Assembly: GCA_030144965.1 (NCBI GenBank)
Contig: JAMPUU010000014.1
Coordinates: 72,426-136,425 of the forward strand
Length of the DNA: 64,000 bases
Direction of reading: 5' to 3'
From: Nitrospira sp. BO4
GTDB taxonomy: Bacteria > Nitrospirota > Nitrospiria > Nitrospirales > Nitrospiraceae
Shown: one piece after another, positions 19,080-28,068 of the stretch
Layout of the letters: each line of letters opens with the position of its first letter
Numbering within the stretch: the first letter of the stretch is position 1
Translations under genes and position numbers: made by a program
The notes under the pieces: model-generated
Databases searched by the model: none
What the model was told of the DNA's origin: nothing
Seen by the model: the letters and a program-made list of their open reading frames with translations, nothing else

Positions 19080-19131
19080 CATGGTCCGATCGCGAGCAAG
19101 ACACGAGGTAACCAACCAGAGGAGACTCCCC

Positions 19132-20433
19132 ATGATTCCATTCAAGCAATCAATCGGTGTATATGCATATGTGTTTGCCAGTGTCCTCGTGCCAACTATC
19201 GCCGCCCAAGCTGCAACTTACTATGTAGGCAAGACGGGTAATGACTCCTACTCCTGCACTCAAGCTAAATCTTCCAGTACCCCAAAGCTGACCATTCCGG
19301 CCGGCGTGAAATGTCTAGCCGGGGGGGACACACTCATCATTAAAGCTGGGACGTATGTGAATCAAGAAATCAAAAACCCTCCTCCAGGATCCTCCAGCGC
19401 CTACACGGTCATTAAGGGTGACCCATCGGGAGCGCGCCCAGTGCTCGACCCTAACGGAGCTTCTCCCAGTACTATGGGTTCGCGTGGCTTTCAGTGCTCA
19501 AGTGGAGCCAACTGTCGATACATTGAGCTGCGGTACGTAGAAATCAAGACCGCCTTCAACTCCGTAAAGCTCAACGGCGACAGTTCGATTGGCTACCCAC
19601 ATCATGTAAGGCTCATTGGTAACATTTTCCATGATACTATTGACACCAATGTACTGATCGCCTCATCTGCCACCGGATTTCAAGGGGGCGACCATCTCAT
19701 CCAGGGGAATGAGTTCTATAGAACCGGGGTCGGCACTCCTGGCTATGCACCAGGATTCAACACGATCTACAACCCTGGCAACCGCACTATCGTGGAGAAA
19801 AACAAGTTTCACAATCTCGCCAATGGGGTGGGGATCTGGACGAGTGGTAAATTGATCCAGAACGTCATTGTAAGAAACAACGTGTTTTATGACATCGGCC
19901 GCAGCAACACCGACACTTGGCAAATAGGCAACGGACAGTTCAACGCCGTTCATATCAGTGTTCCTGGCGGTGGACACAAAATCTACAACAACATTATTTA
20001 TCGATCCGGTGATCAAGCAAGTTTCACCGGTATAAGAGTGAAGGCAGCGAATGCTGGCGAGACCAATTACATCTACAACAACACAATTTACGATATTAAA
20101 AATTCAGGCGCCTATGCAGTTGGGATTGGCGCTACAAGCGGCCAGCACCTCGTCAAAAACAATATCGCCTACCTCGCAGCTAAAGGGATTGTTGGCGGCA
20201 CCCAATCAAACAACTTGAAAACGAATCCGTCCTTTAAGAACCCGGCCGGCTCCGATTTCAGACTCCTGAGTGGAAGTGCAGCTATCGATAAGGGCGTAAT
20301 TCTGTCTACCGTCCCCACCGATATTGCAGGGGGAACCCGACCGGTGGGAGCCAGCCACGACATTGGCGCATACGAAGCGGGTTCTAGTAGTAGTACCCTA
20401 GCGGCACCGACAAGTCTTTCAATCATCCAATGA
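19132..20433 (+). CDS. Secreted right-handed parallel beta-helix protein (copy 1)
   Basis: A 433-residue secreted protein. The ATG at 19132 follows GAGGAGA and starts MIPFKQSIGVYAYVFASV, a signal peptide with a probable cut after AQA near residue 28. The mature part opens TYYVGKTGNDS and contains many short beta-helix coils with Asn ladders (YNNIIY, YIYNNTIYDI, VRNNVFYDI). It ends with the DIGAYEAG strand found in pectate-lyase-like and choice-of-anchor beta-helix proteins. It may be a polysaccharide lyase, an epimerase-like enzyme or a structural surface protein; no catalytic residues can be fixed. Copy 2 follows at 20992. An in-frame upstream ATG-less extension to 19063 would overlap the promoter and is rejected. 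Confidence 0.85.
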   Translation: MIPFKQSIGVYAYVFASVLVPTIAAQAATYYVGKTGNDSYSCTQAKSSSTPKLTIPAGVKCLAGGDTLIIKAGTYVNQEIKNPPPGSSSAYTVIKGDPSGARPVLDPNGASPSTMGSRGFQCSSGANCRYIELRYVEIKTAFNSVKLNGDSSIGYPHHVRLIGNIFHDTIDTNVLIASSATGFQGGDHLIQGNEFYRTGVGTPGYAPGFNTIYNPGNRTIVEKNKFHNLANGVGIWTSGKLIQNVIVRNNVFYDIGRSNTDTWQIGNGQFNAVHISVPGGGHKIYNNIIYRSGDQASFTGIRVKAANAGETNYIYNNTIYDIKNSGAYAVGIGATSGQHLVKNNIAYLAAKGIVGGTQSNNLKTNPSFKNPAGSDFRLLSGSAAIDKGVILSTVPTDIAGGTRPVGASHDIGAYEAGSSSSTLAAPTSLSIIQ

Positions 20434-20470
20434 TGTACCGACAAGGCATCGGAACCAGGAAGTTGTCGAC

Positions 20471-20500
20471 ATAGGGGCAGTCCTAACGGGCTGTCCCTAT
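20471..20500 (+). other. Stem-loop downstream of beta-helix copy 1
   Basis: ATAGGGGCAG at 20471-20480 pairs with CTGTCCCTAT at 20491-20500 (ten pairs including one G-U) around a 10-base loop, about 40 bases after the stop. There is no T-run. It could protect the transcript 3' end or assist termination together with the stronger hairpin at 20566. Confidence 0.45.
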
Positions 20501-20565
20501 CACATGCCGCGTATACGGGATGTGCCCTTATGCGCTGTTCACCTTTCATTCCCGGCACACTGAAG

Positions 20566-20600
20566 AACCATGGCCCAACGGCCATGGTTTCTTTGCTGTT
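20566..20600 (+). terminator. Probable intrinsic terminator of beta-helix copy 1
   Basis: AACCATGGCC (20566-20575), the loop CAAC, and GGCCATGGTT (20580-20589) form a perfect 10-base-pair stem. A T-rich tail, TCTTTGCTGTTT, follows. It separates the two beta-helix genes, which fits each having its own promoter. Confidence 0.7.
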
Positions 20601-20720
20601 TCACCCTTCCAGAGGTCACTTTGCGGCACCCGCCTCTCACCCAGAGTTCCCACCCGAAAAGGTATTGCTGATCCTCAATCAACACTCGCATTCACCATAC
20701 TTAGCAACAGCATGAGCGTG

Positions 20721-20785
20721 TCGTCTAGCAGACGCTGATACTTCTAATCCAAGTCTTGATACTACTGACCTGAATCGTCTAGCAG
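20721..20785 (+). repeat. Pair of TCGTCTAGCAG sites, possible enhancer sites
   Basis: The 11-mer TCGTCTAGCAG occurs at 20721-20731 and again at 20775-20785, 54 bases apart. The first is part of a small palindrome, CGTCT AGC AGACG (20722-20734). They lie about 145-210 bases upstream of the sigma-54-type promoter of copy 2, the usual distance for enhancer-binding protein sites. I found no obvious copy upstream of the first beta-helix gene, so the role is inferred. Confidence 0.4.
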
Positions 20786-20929
20786 TAATCTGTTAGGTTT
20801 GTCGATATTGAGATACGCCGACGGACATCTGATGTTCCCTTTCAATCTCACCCTTTGGACAATTTTGAACTTGTCCTGCACTAGCTTTTTGATTTCCTCT
20901 TTAGTTATGCCCATGAACGACAGACCTAT

Positions 20930-20946
20930 TAGGCATACTTATTGCG
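20930..20946 (+). promoter_or_regulatory. Sigma-54-type -24/-12 element, beta-helix copy 2
   Basis: TAGGCATACTTATTGCG keeps the invariant GG (20932-20933), the following CA, and TTGC with GC at 20944-20945, 12 bases on. Several intermediate positions differ from consensus, so it is weaker than the element ahead of copy 1. The start would be near 20957, about 35 bases before the ATG at 20992. Confidence 0.6.
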
Positions 20947-20991
20947 TAGCCATGATCCAAGCATCATTCTGAGCGAATAGGAGAACTCCAG

Positions 20992-22284
20992 ATGATTCCA
21001 TTCAAGCGAGCAATCGGTGCCTATGTGTTTGCCAGCGTCCTCGTGCCAGCCATCTGTGCCCAAGCTACAACCTACTATGTAGCCACAACTGGTAACGATG
21101 CCAATTCCTGCGCGCTGGCCAAATCTGCGGGCTCCTCAAAACTGACCATTCCGGCTGGCGTGAAATGTCTAGCCAGTGGGGACACACTCATTATTAAAGC
21201 TGGGACGTATGAGGGCCAAGAAATCAAGAACCCTCCCCCCGGATCTCCCAGCGCCTACACGGTCATTATGGGTGACCCATCGGGGCCGCGCCCAGTGCTC
21301 GATCCCAACGGAGAGCTGGGGAACAACGCCGCTGGATCCCGTGGTTTTTTATGCTCAAGAGGATCCGCGTGTAGCTACATTGAGCTGCGATACATAGAAG
21401 TTACGACCGCCTTCAACTCGGTGAAGCTGATGGGTGAACCATCGACCGGTTATCCGCACCACATGAGGTTCATAGACAACATTTTTCATGACACGATTGA
21501 CACCAATGTGCTGATCGCCACATCTCCCACCGAATTTCTAGGAGGCGATCATCTCTTCCAGGGGAATGAGTTCTACAGAACCGGGGTCGGCACTCCTGGC
21601 TATGCCCCAGGATTCAACACGATCTACAACACTGGCAACCGCACCATTATCGAGAACAACGTTTTCCATAACCTTGCCAATGGGGTCGGGATCTGGTTGA
21701 AAGACAGATTAATCCATAACGTCACTGTAAGAAACAACGTCTTTTATGACATCGGCCGCAGCAACACCGACACCTGGCAAAAAGGCAACGGACAGTTCAA
21801 CGCCATTCATGTGAGTGTTCCTGGCGGTGGACACAAAATCTACAACAACATTATTTATCGATCCGGTGATCAATCGAGTTTCACCGGCATAAGAGTGAGA
21901 GCAGCGAATGATGGCGAGACCAATTACATCTATAACAACACAATTTACGATATTAAACATTCAGGAGCTGCCGCTATTCGGATTATGACTTCAACCGGCC
22001 AACACCTGGTCAAAAACAACATCGCCTACCTCGCTGCCGATGGAATTATTGGAGGCATCCAATCAAACAACTTAACGGACAATCCCTCTTTTATGGATCC
22101 GGAGAAGGCCAATTTCACTCTCCATAGCAGGAGTGCAGCCATCGACAAAGGTGTGATCCTGGATCTGGTCCCCACTGATTTTGCAGGAACACGTCGACCT
22201 GTGGGAGCCAGCTACGACATTGGCGCGTACGAAGCGGGCGATGGTAATACCCCGTTGGCACCACAAGATCTTGCTGTTCGATGA
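20992..22284 (+). CDS. Secreted right-handed parallel beta-helix protein (copy 2)
   Basis: A 430-residue paralogue of the gene at 19132, very similar along its whole length, with the same signal peptide pattern (MIPFKRAIGAYVFASV...AQA) and the same Asn-ladder coils and DIGAYEAG end. AGGAGAA precedes the ATG. The copies differ mostly in loops (for example LGNNAAGSRGFLCSRGSAC against the equivalent stretch of copy 1), so they may have diverged in substrate. It ends 29 bases before the stop of the convergent glycosyltransferase gene, with no clear terminator between. Bases 20601-20929 hold no gene. Function is unproven: secreted lyase, epimerase or structural protein. Confidence 0.85.
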   Translation: MIPFKRAIGAYVFASVLVPAICAQATTYYVATTGNDANSCALAKSAGSSKLTIPAGVKCLASGDTLIIKAGTYEGQEIKNPPPGSPSAYTVIMGDPSGPRPVLDPNGELGNNAAGSRGFLCSRGSACSYIELRYIEVTTAFNSVKLMGEPSTGYPHHMRFIDNIFHDTIDTNVLIATSPTEFLGGDHLFQGNEFYRTGVGTPGYAPGFNTIYNTGNRTIIENNVFHNLANGVGIWLKDRLIHNVTVRNNVFYDIGRSNTDTWQKGNGQFNAIHVSVPGGGHKIYNNIIYRSGDQSSFTGIRVRAANDGETNYIYNNTIYDIKHSGAAAIRIMTSTGQHLVKNNIAYLAADGIIGGIQSNNLTDNPSFMDPEKANFTLHSRSAAIDKGVILDLVPTDFAGTRRPVGASYDIGAYEAGDGNTPLAPQDLAVR

Positions 22285-22313
22285 TGTACCGCAGGATCCT
22301 GTTTAGGTGGAGG

Positions 22314-23996
22314 TCACTGCACGTCTTCACTGCAAGCGGCAATATTTGGAGTCTCGCGTAGCAGGCGACAATACTTCAATACATTTCCCTTTGTCTCTAT
22401 ACCAGGGCAGAGTTGCCAACCGCATTGTTCATAAAACCGACGCGTTGTTGTTGCACTCTCGTAGACCGACAAAACCAACGACCGCATCTGTAATCTACAG
22501 GCTCCAGCTTCAACGGCTTGCATCAAACGCTGACCGATTTTACCTCTCCGTTGGTCGGAAGCTACACCGATCGCCACAAGCGACATCGAGGGACCAGGCA
22601 ATTCCAATGTTTGTGACGCGTTCTGGCGTTGACCAACAAGACTTCTCACTCTCTCCATCACAATGCTCCGAAATCGCGGGTTAAAAATCAGCCACGGTCT
22701 TACGAGTATCCTAGCAATGGTTACTAAATAAAGATCGCGATTAAGCCTCGATGAATATCCTACAGGGGCAGCGAGTGCGTAGCCGACGAGTTTTTGATTC
22801 TCGTCAATCGCGGCAAGAGCCATGGTCCCTTTGTTCCTGATGAACCATGTGACAAAAGACTTTACATATCCTCGACCTAACAAAGTATTTACGAAACCGG
22901 CGAAAGCGTCCAAATGTAGCTCCGCTACATCGTCCAACATAGCCCCTTCCGCAATTGGAACAATAGTTAGTTTTTTCGCCAGATGCATACTCACTCCAAA
23001 TTCGCTGTGGAACCTGTCACCCAGAGCGGCCTGATATACATCCAAAACACGTTGCGCGACATTTTCCATACTCAAGGTTGCCACATGCTCTCGGCCATTA
23101 CTCCGCTTTCGTTCCAACAGAGTCTTCACAAGCGCTTCCCCTATAGCCTCAGCATCCCTCAACACAACTGTTGAAGGCTGTACGCCCGCCAATCTTTCAG
23201 GAACATCCCCAACTGGCGTCGAAACAACGGGGAGGTTACATGCCAGCGCTTCTTTCACAACATTGGGTGACCCTTCAGATAGGCTCGCACATAAAAGCAC
23301 GTCAGCGGCGCGATAACAAAGTGGCATTCTTTCAGGCTCGATGTTTTCTATCAGGCGCAATTCAGCCTCAGAAATTCGTGACCGTACTATCTGCATGGCT
23401 TTCATAGCTAAATCCAAACCCTTGTTTGTTGGATCATTTCGAACATTGAGAATAACTATTGGGTTTCTCTCATCCCAACCTAGCTGTTTTCGCGCGATAT
23501 CACGTGGACCCGGAGTAAATAGTTCAAGATCAATTCCGCTTGGGATCACTATTGCTCGATGTCGACGCCACCATAGCGCTTGACGAAGTTGTGTACTCTT
23601 ACAGATCAACGCTCGAGCTCTCAACGCGGCCATGTTAGATAAACAGATACCTAGGCACATTCTGACATTCGAGACGGATGCGCCAGCACGCAAATCATTT
23701 CCACAGTACGAAATAACAGCGGGTTTGCTGACGAATGTCGATACAAAACCCGTGATCGTACCGTATTGGGCATGAACAAGATCGGGGTTTAATCGCCGCA
23801 CTAGTCGGCACAGTTCCAACCATTTTTTCACAATCTGGATTGGCGAATGGCTCGCACCAATATCGAAAGTCGAGATTCGCACTCCGACTCTTTCTAGCGA
23901 GGCAATTTGCCGATCAACGAAGATACCAGCCGATGGAGTCGATGTCTTTACTCCCCAGTGATTAGAAACGACCACTACATGGAGCTTAGTCTGCAT
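22314..23996 (-). CDS. GT4 glycosyltransferase fused to GNAT acetyltransferase
   Basis: A 560-residue fusion. Residues 1 to about 330 form a GT-B family 4 glycosyltransferase with VVVVSNHWGVKTSTPSAGIFV, VIPSGIDLELFTPG, NVRNDPTNKGLDLA and SEGSPNVVKEAL (the E-x7-E motif at about 241-249). From about residue 338 (MHLAKKLTIVPI) to the end is a GNAT domain with VASDQRRGKIGQRLM as acetyl-CoA loop and RRFYEQCGW at the end. The ATG at 23996 overlaps the 3' end of the upstream asparagine synthase by 11 bases; a longer frame to 24128 is rejected as internal to that gene. The fusion suggests transfer of a sugar and acetylation of it, or of an amino group on it, by one protein. Confidence 0.87.
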   Translation of the reverse strand: MQTKLHVVVVSNHWGVKTSTPSAGIFVDRQIASLERVGVRISTFDIGASHSPIQIVKKWLELCRLVRRLNPDLVHAQYGTITGFVSTFVSKPAVISYCGNDLRAGASVSNVRMCLGICLSNMAALRARALICKSTQLRQALWWRRHRAIVIPSGIDLELFTPGPRDIARKQLGWDERNPIVILNVRNDPTNKGLDLAMKAMQIVRSRISEAELRLIENIEPERMPLCYRAADVLLCASLSEGSPNVVKEALACNLPVVSTPVGDVPERLAGVQPSTVVLRDAEAIGEALVKTLLERKRSNGREHVATLSMENVAQRVLDVYQAALGDRFHSEFGVSMHLAKKLTIVPIAEGAMLDDVAELHLDAFAGFVNTLLGRGYVKSFVTWFIRNKGTMALAAIDENQKLVGYALAAPVGYSSRLNRDLYLVTIARILVRPWLIFNPRFRSIVMERVRSLVGQRQNASQTLELPGPSMSLVAIGVASDQRRGKIGQRLMQAVEAGACRLQMRSLVLSVYESATTTRRFYEQCGWQLCPGIETKGNVLKYCRLLRETPNIAACSEDVQ

Positions 23997-25890
23997 GGCG
24001 CATAATTTCCAAACCTGAAGACGAATCAGCCACTGGTGGTCTTGCCCCCAAGAACTGACAAGCCCAGGATTCATACATCGCCAACCGAAACAGGAGGTTT
24101 TCCACTGGCAGAGATCGGTCACCAGCATAATACCGTCCTAGAACAGTCTTAAGCCCTCGACTATCTATCACCGCGCCCAGATAGCGCGGTGTACTCAAGA
24201 TGTTCCTGAACCAATCCGAAAGAGGCCCTGCTAGCCATGCCGGTTCAGGCGTACTAAAGCCCAATTTGCTTCTCCGAGTGCGGATACGCTCAGGAAGTGT
24301 CCCCTTAAAAGCTTCTCGAAGAATCAACTTCGTCCACCCTCCTGAGAGACGTAGTGAAATTGGAAGTTTTGCGATCCATTCCACTAGAATATGATCGACA
24401 AAAGGCACTCGGGATTCAATTCCGAATGCCATCATATTTCGATCCTCAAAGCGAAGAAGGGGCGGCAAACTGAACCGGGTTAAATCCGCTTCAATACGAC
24501 CTCCAAGAGACACACCGACTCCCAGTGCGCTCGGACGTCCAGGAAAAGATCCATCCGGCCAAAGCACAGCGCTTTCTGGCAAAGCCCCATACAAATAGCG
24601 CCGCGCATCAACAAATCGACTGGTACGAAGGATTTCTGGCCTGCAGAAGAATGCCGCCGCTTCACGCATAGCCGTCAGGTAGGATCGCGAATTTATGAGT
24701 TGGCGCAAGTAAACGAGAATGAACTTACGGTAGCCAGCAAGCTGTTCGTCAGCTCCTTGTCCGTCAAGCAGGACCTTGATACCATTTTCTCGTGCCAGTC
24801 TCGCAACGCAATATTGGGCATACACACCGGAACCTCCTACAGGCTCTTCCTGATGCCAAACCCATTGCTCAAGGTCTTTGGCGAATCCTTCCCCACTGGG
24901 AAACACATAATGGCTTTGACAGCCAGTCGCATCAATTACCGCCTCAATGTAGGCTCTCTCATCTAGGTGTGGGTCTTCGAAGCAGGCACTAAAGGTATGC
25001 TGAGAATGTTTGTGCCTCAGCCCTCTACGGTGTAATTCCAAATTGACTACACAGACGATTGTAGAGGAATCCAGTCCTCCACTGAGACATGTTCCAACGG
25101 GCACATCCGACCTAAGATGTAATGAAACGGTCTCCTCAAATAGCTGGCGGAACTCCTTTACTAGCCTAGCTTTGTGTTCAGGAGCGACTTGAAAATCATC
25201 GTTGACATGCAAATCCCAGTAACGCCAAATTCTAAGTCCTTCACCCTGCCGCCACATCAACGCATGCCCGGGAGGCAAGCGCATGATTCCCGCGATCATT
25301 GTCTCACTGGGTTCATGGTCAATAAGATTCCACGCAAGAAACTGCCTCGCCAAGGTTGTATTGACTGTCCGATTAGGCAGAAATTCCAACAAGGCTTTCA
25401 GTTCGGAGGCGAATGCCAATTGTCGGTTTCCGTCGACCCAGTAGTGGAATGGCTTGATCCCAAGCCGATCGCGAGCTGCGAAGAGGGAACACTCCTTCTG
25501 GTCCCAGATGGCAAAGGCGAACATCCCTCTCAGTCGCTCAAGGCAGCCCTTGCCCCAGTGACGGTATGCAGTAAGAAGCACCTCGGTATCGGACTGGCCA
25601 TGGAATTGATACCCCAGACTTCGCAGTTCCTCGCCCAGCTCAATGTAGTTATAAATTTCGCCATTGAATGTGATCCAATACCGATCATCAGAGTCTGACA
25701 TCGGTTGACGACCCGTATCAGTGAGATCAATGATGGCCAGCCGACAGTGACCAAGCGATGCACCAGTAGTATCGTAAAAGCCCTCACCATCTGGACCCCG
25801 ATGGCGTTGCAAGGTAATCATCCGGCGGACCGCCGACATCGCGGCTTCGCGACGAACCCCCTCATACACCAAACCTGCTATTCCGCACAT
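23986..25890 (-). CDS. Asparagine synthase (glutamine-hydrolysing) family protein
   Basis: A 634-residue AsnB-type amidotransferase. The start is taken at 25890 so that Cys2 (MCGIAGLVYEG) is the glutaminase nucleophile; GGAGAGG lies upstream. The class II glutaminase domain has HRGPDGEGFY, ITFNGEIYNY and SDTEVLLTAY. The synthase domain has the PP-loop TCLSGGLDSSTIV and later LLDGQGADEQLAGY. Such enzymes adenylate a carboxylate and transfer ammonia. In polysaccharide loci they commonly act on a uronic acid or another carboxylate rather than on free aspartate (family knowledge; substrate here unknown). It overlaps the downstream glycosyltransferase fusion. The 263 bases upstream (25891-26153) show no gene. 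Confidence 0.92.
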   Translation of the reverse strand: MCGIAGLVYEGVRREAAMSAVRRMITLQRHRGPDGEGFYDTTGASLGHCRLAIIDLTDTGRQPMSDSDDRYWITFNGEIYNYIELGEELRSLGYQFHGQSDTEVLLTAYRHWGKGCLERLRGMFAFAIWDQKECSLFAARDRLGIKPFHYWVDGNRQLAFASELKALLEFLPNRTVNTTLARQFLAWNLIDHEPSETMIAGIMRLPPGHALMWRQGEGLRIWRYWDLHVNDDFQVAPEHKARLVKEFRQLFEETVSLHLRSDVPVGTCLSGGLDSSTIVCVVNLELHRRGLRHKHSQHTFSACFEDPHLDERAYIEAVIDATGCQSHYVFPSGEGFAKDLEQWVWHQEEPVGGSGVYAQYCVARLARENGIKVLLDGQGADEQLAGYRKFILVYLRQLINSRSYLTAMREAAAFFCRPEILRTSRFVDARRYLYGALPESAVLWPDGSFPGRPSALGVGVSLGGRIEADLTRFSLPPLLRFEDRNMMAFGIESRVPFVDHILVEWIAKLPISLRLSGGWTKLILREAFKGTLPERIRTRRSKLGFSTPEPAWLAGPLSDWFRNILSTPRYLGAVIDSRGLKTVLGRYYAGDRSLPVENLLFRLAMYESWACQFLGARPPVADSSSGLEIMRHAD

Positions 25891-26153
25891 ACCTCTAGAC
25901 CTCTCCTTGTTGCCCGCTAAGAACATCACCGACCTAATCTCTACGACCGTTCCTAGACCTCATGGATACTCCATTCGCTGATGATCATTCTAAGAATTCC
26001 GCTCCCAAAGATCTGACTCAGATTGAAACTGCGGACGCGCTTAGCTTAACGACACTTGTCAATCTCAAATGATACCATCATGCATTACATCAGCAGAGAT
26101 CGCGATGTGGAATAGATGTTAGTTATGGCCAGAACACACAAGACGGATCAGTG

Positions 26154-28067
26154 TCACTTGCATACCTGTTCGCTTGCCAATTGAACAGCCAGAAGCATTA
26201 TGGCACGACCATACAGCCCTCCCCTTGAAATACCGGCACAAGGCCTATCTTGGCAGAAAGCTTCCAGAATCGGCCTATATGCTATAGGATCAAAAAACTC
26301 CGGCAACCGACTGGAAGGGCCAAGCAACGATTCCCTCAAGCGTTCCTTGAAATCGCTATCGACCCAAGTGTCAACAGGAATTCCAAATCCCCACTTAGGC
26401 TTTTTTGCCACAGCAATAGGCAACCACTGATCAGCGACTCCGCGCAAGACTTTCTTGCTCACCCGCCCCTTAACCTTGAGGCGATGCGGCAGGGTGAGAC
26501 CAAACGCAAAGAGATTCTCATCCAGCATTGGAACACGAACCTCCAAACTTTCTCTCATGCTTCCCATGTCGACCTTGAACAGAAAATCATTCGGCAAGAC
26601 TAGGCGGACATTGACCTCGGTAGCAAGGGCAGATAGTCGTTCTACGCGCGAAGCATCCCGAGGGAGCTGGTGCTCCCACTGAGGCTCAAATAACCGTCGA
26701 GCAGGCAGTGCCTTGTCAAAATCGAGACAGAGGCGACGCTGCTCCTCTTCCCGCACCCAAGCGAATAGCCCCTGAATGATTGAAACATCGTCAGCCTGTG
26801 CCAACTCTGAAAAGCGTCGCAGCAACTGCTTGTGAACGAGACCAAATCGGGCCAACGGCACCAGCCCGAGAGCCAGTCCCTTCCTTAGCGGTAGAGGCAA
26901 ACGCTGCATCGAAGCAATTAAGGCAAGCTGCCAGTACAGATCGTAACCGCCAAACGCTTCATCCCCTCCATCTCCAGAGAGCGCGACAGTGACATGGGTG
27001 CGCATCAAGCGCGATACTGTATTCACGGCAAAAAGTGATGTGTCAGCAAACGGTTGCCCTGCTTGCCGCAGCAAATCTGTTATGTACTTCCACGTTCCAT
27101 GTGAGTCGTCCATATCTAAAGTGACATGTTGACTTCCAATACGCCTTGCGACTGCTAGCGCAGCCCATGTCTCGTCATACGTGGGATCAGAGAACCGAAC
27201 ATTGAATGTTCTTAGCTCGCCTTCAAGATATCGTTGAGCTGCAGTGCTGACGAGCGAAGAATCAATCCCGCCGCTCAGAAGACTTCCAAGAGGGACATCA
27301 CTTTCTAACTGCTGTTTGACTGCTGCGGCAATCAACTCCTCCGCTTGATTAACGGCTTTAGACAGGGACAGACTTTGGTCCGGTGCTATAACGCCCTTCC
27401 AATAGTGGCGCGTTTTCCAGACAACTTCGCTGCCGTCTAACCTAGCTTCGAGGATCTCTCCGGCTTGAAGGGCACGGATTCCTCTGTAGAACGTTTCTGG
27501 AGCAGGGATATAAAAGAGCGCTGCATAATCATAGACCGCCTGCCGGTCCGGTCTCATATCGATTCCATTCACACAAAGAATGGCCCGAAGTTCACTTGCG
27601 AAGGCCAGCCGCATCTTCGTCGGAGCATAAAAGAGTGGCTTGATGCCAAAACGATCTCGGGCCAGGATAAGAGTTTGTGAGGGAGCATCGTAAATCGCAA
27701 TTGCAAACATTCCTCTAAGCCGCTCAACAAAACCCGTCCCCAGTTCTTCATAAAGATGCGGTATGACCTCAGAGTCGGAATTGCCCCTAAAGCGGTGTCC
27801 TTTTCGTTCTAGATCGCTTCGCAACTCCCGATAATTATAAATCTCACCGTTAAAAACACTCCAAACTGTACCGGTCTCATTTGTCATTGGCTGAGCACCG
27901 GATTCCGACAGATCGATGATGGACAGACGCGTATGCACAAGGGTGGCCGAAGGAAAAGACCTGACCCCATAGCCGTCCGGCCCTCTGTGATGCAGCATCT
28001 GCCGCATGCGTTCGGCCACTTCTCCACCGCCGTCCTGCCAGCCAATCCACCCCCCAATTCCGCACAT
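26154..28067 (-). CDS. Asparagine synthase (glutamine-hydrolysing) family protein, second copy
   Basis: A 637-residue AsnB-type protein starting MCGIGGWIGW at 28067 with GGGAGG ahead, one base after the stop of the upstream GT4. The glutaminase domain shows HHRGPDGYG, VFNGEIYNYRELR and SDSEVIPHLY. The synthase domain has GSLLSGGIDSSLVS and ALSGDGGDEAFGGYDLYW. It is a different lineage from the AsnB at 23986, nearer to exopolysaccharide-associated amidotransferases with the SGDGGDE.FGGY motif. The two intact AsnB proteins may amidate two different sugar acids, or one may amidate a non-sugar group. Confidence 0.92.
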   Translation of the reverse strand: MCGIGGWIGWQDGGGEVAERMRQMLHHRGPDGYGVRSFPSATLVHTRLSIIDLSESGAQPMTNETGTVWSVFNGEIYNYRELRSDLERKGHRFRGNSDSEVIPHLYEELGTGFVERLRGMFAIAIYDAPSQTLILARDRFGIKPLFYAPTKMRLAFASELRAILCVNGIDMRPDRQAVYDYAALFYIPAPETFYRGIRALQAGEILEARLDGSEVVWKTRHYWKGVIAPDQSLSLSKAVNQAEELIAAAVKQQLESDVPLGSLLSGGIDSSLVSTAAQRYLEGELRTFNVRFSDPTYDETWAALAVARRIGSQHVTLDMDDSHGTWKYITDLLRQAGQPFADTSLFAVNTVSRLMRTHVTVALSGDGGDEAFGGYDLYWQLALIASMQRLPLPLRKGLALGLVPLARFGLVHKQLLRRFSELAQADDVSIIQGLFAWVREEEQRRLCLDFDKALPARRLFEPQWEHQLPRDASRVERLSALATEVNVRLVLPNDFLFKVDMGSMRESLEVRVPMLDENLFAFGLTLPHRLKVKGRVSKKVLRGVADQWLPIAVAKKPKWGFGIPVDTWVDSDFKERLRESLLGPSSRLPEFFDPIAYRPILEAFCQDRPCAGISRGGLYGRAIMLLAVQLASEQVCK

Positions 28068-28068
28068 A

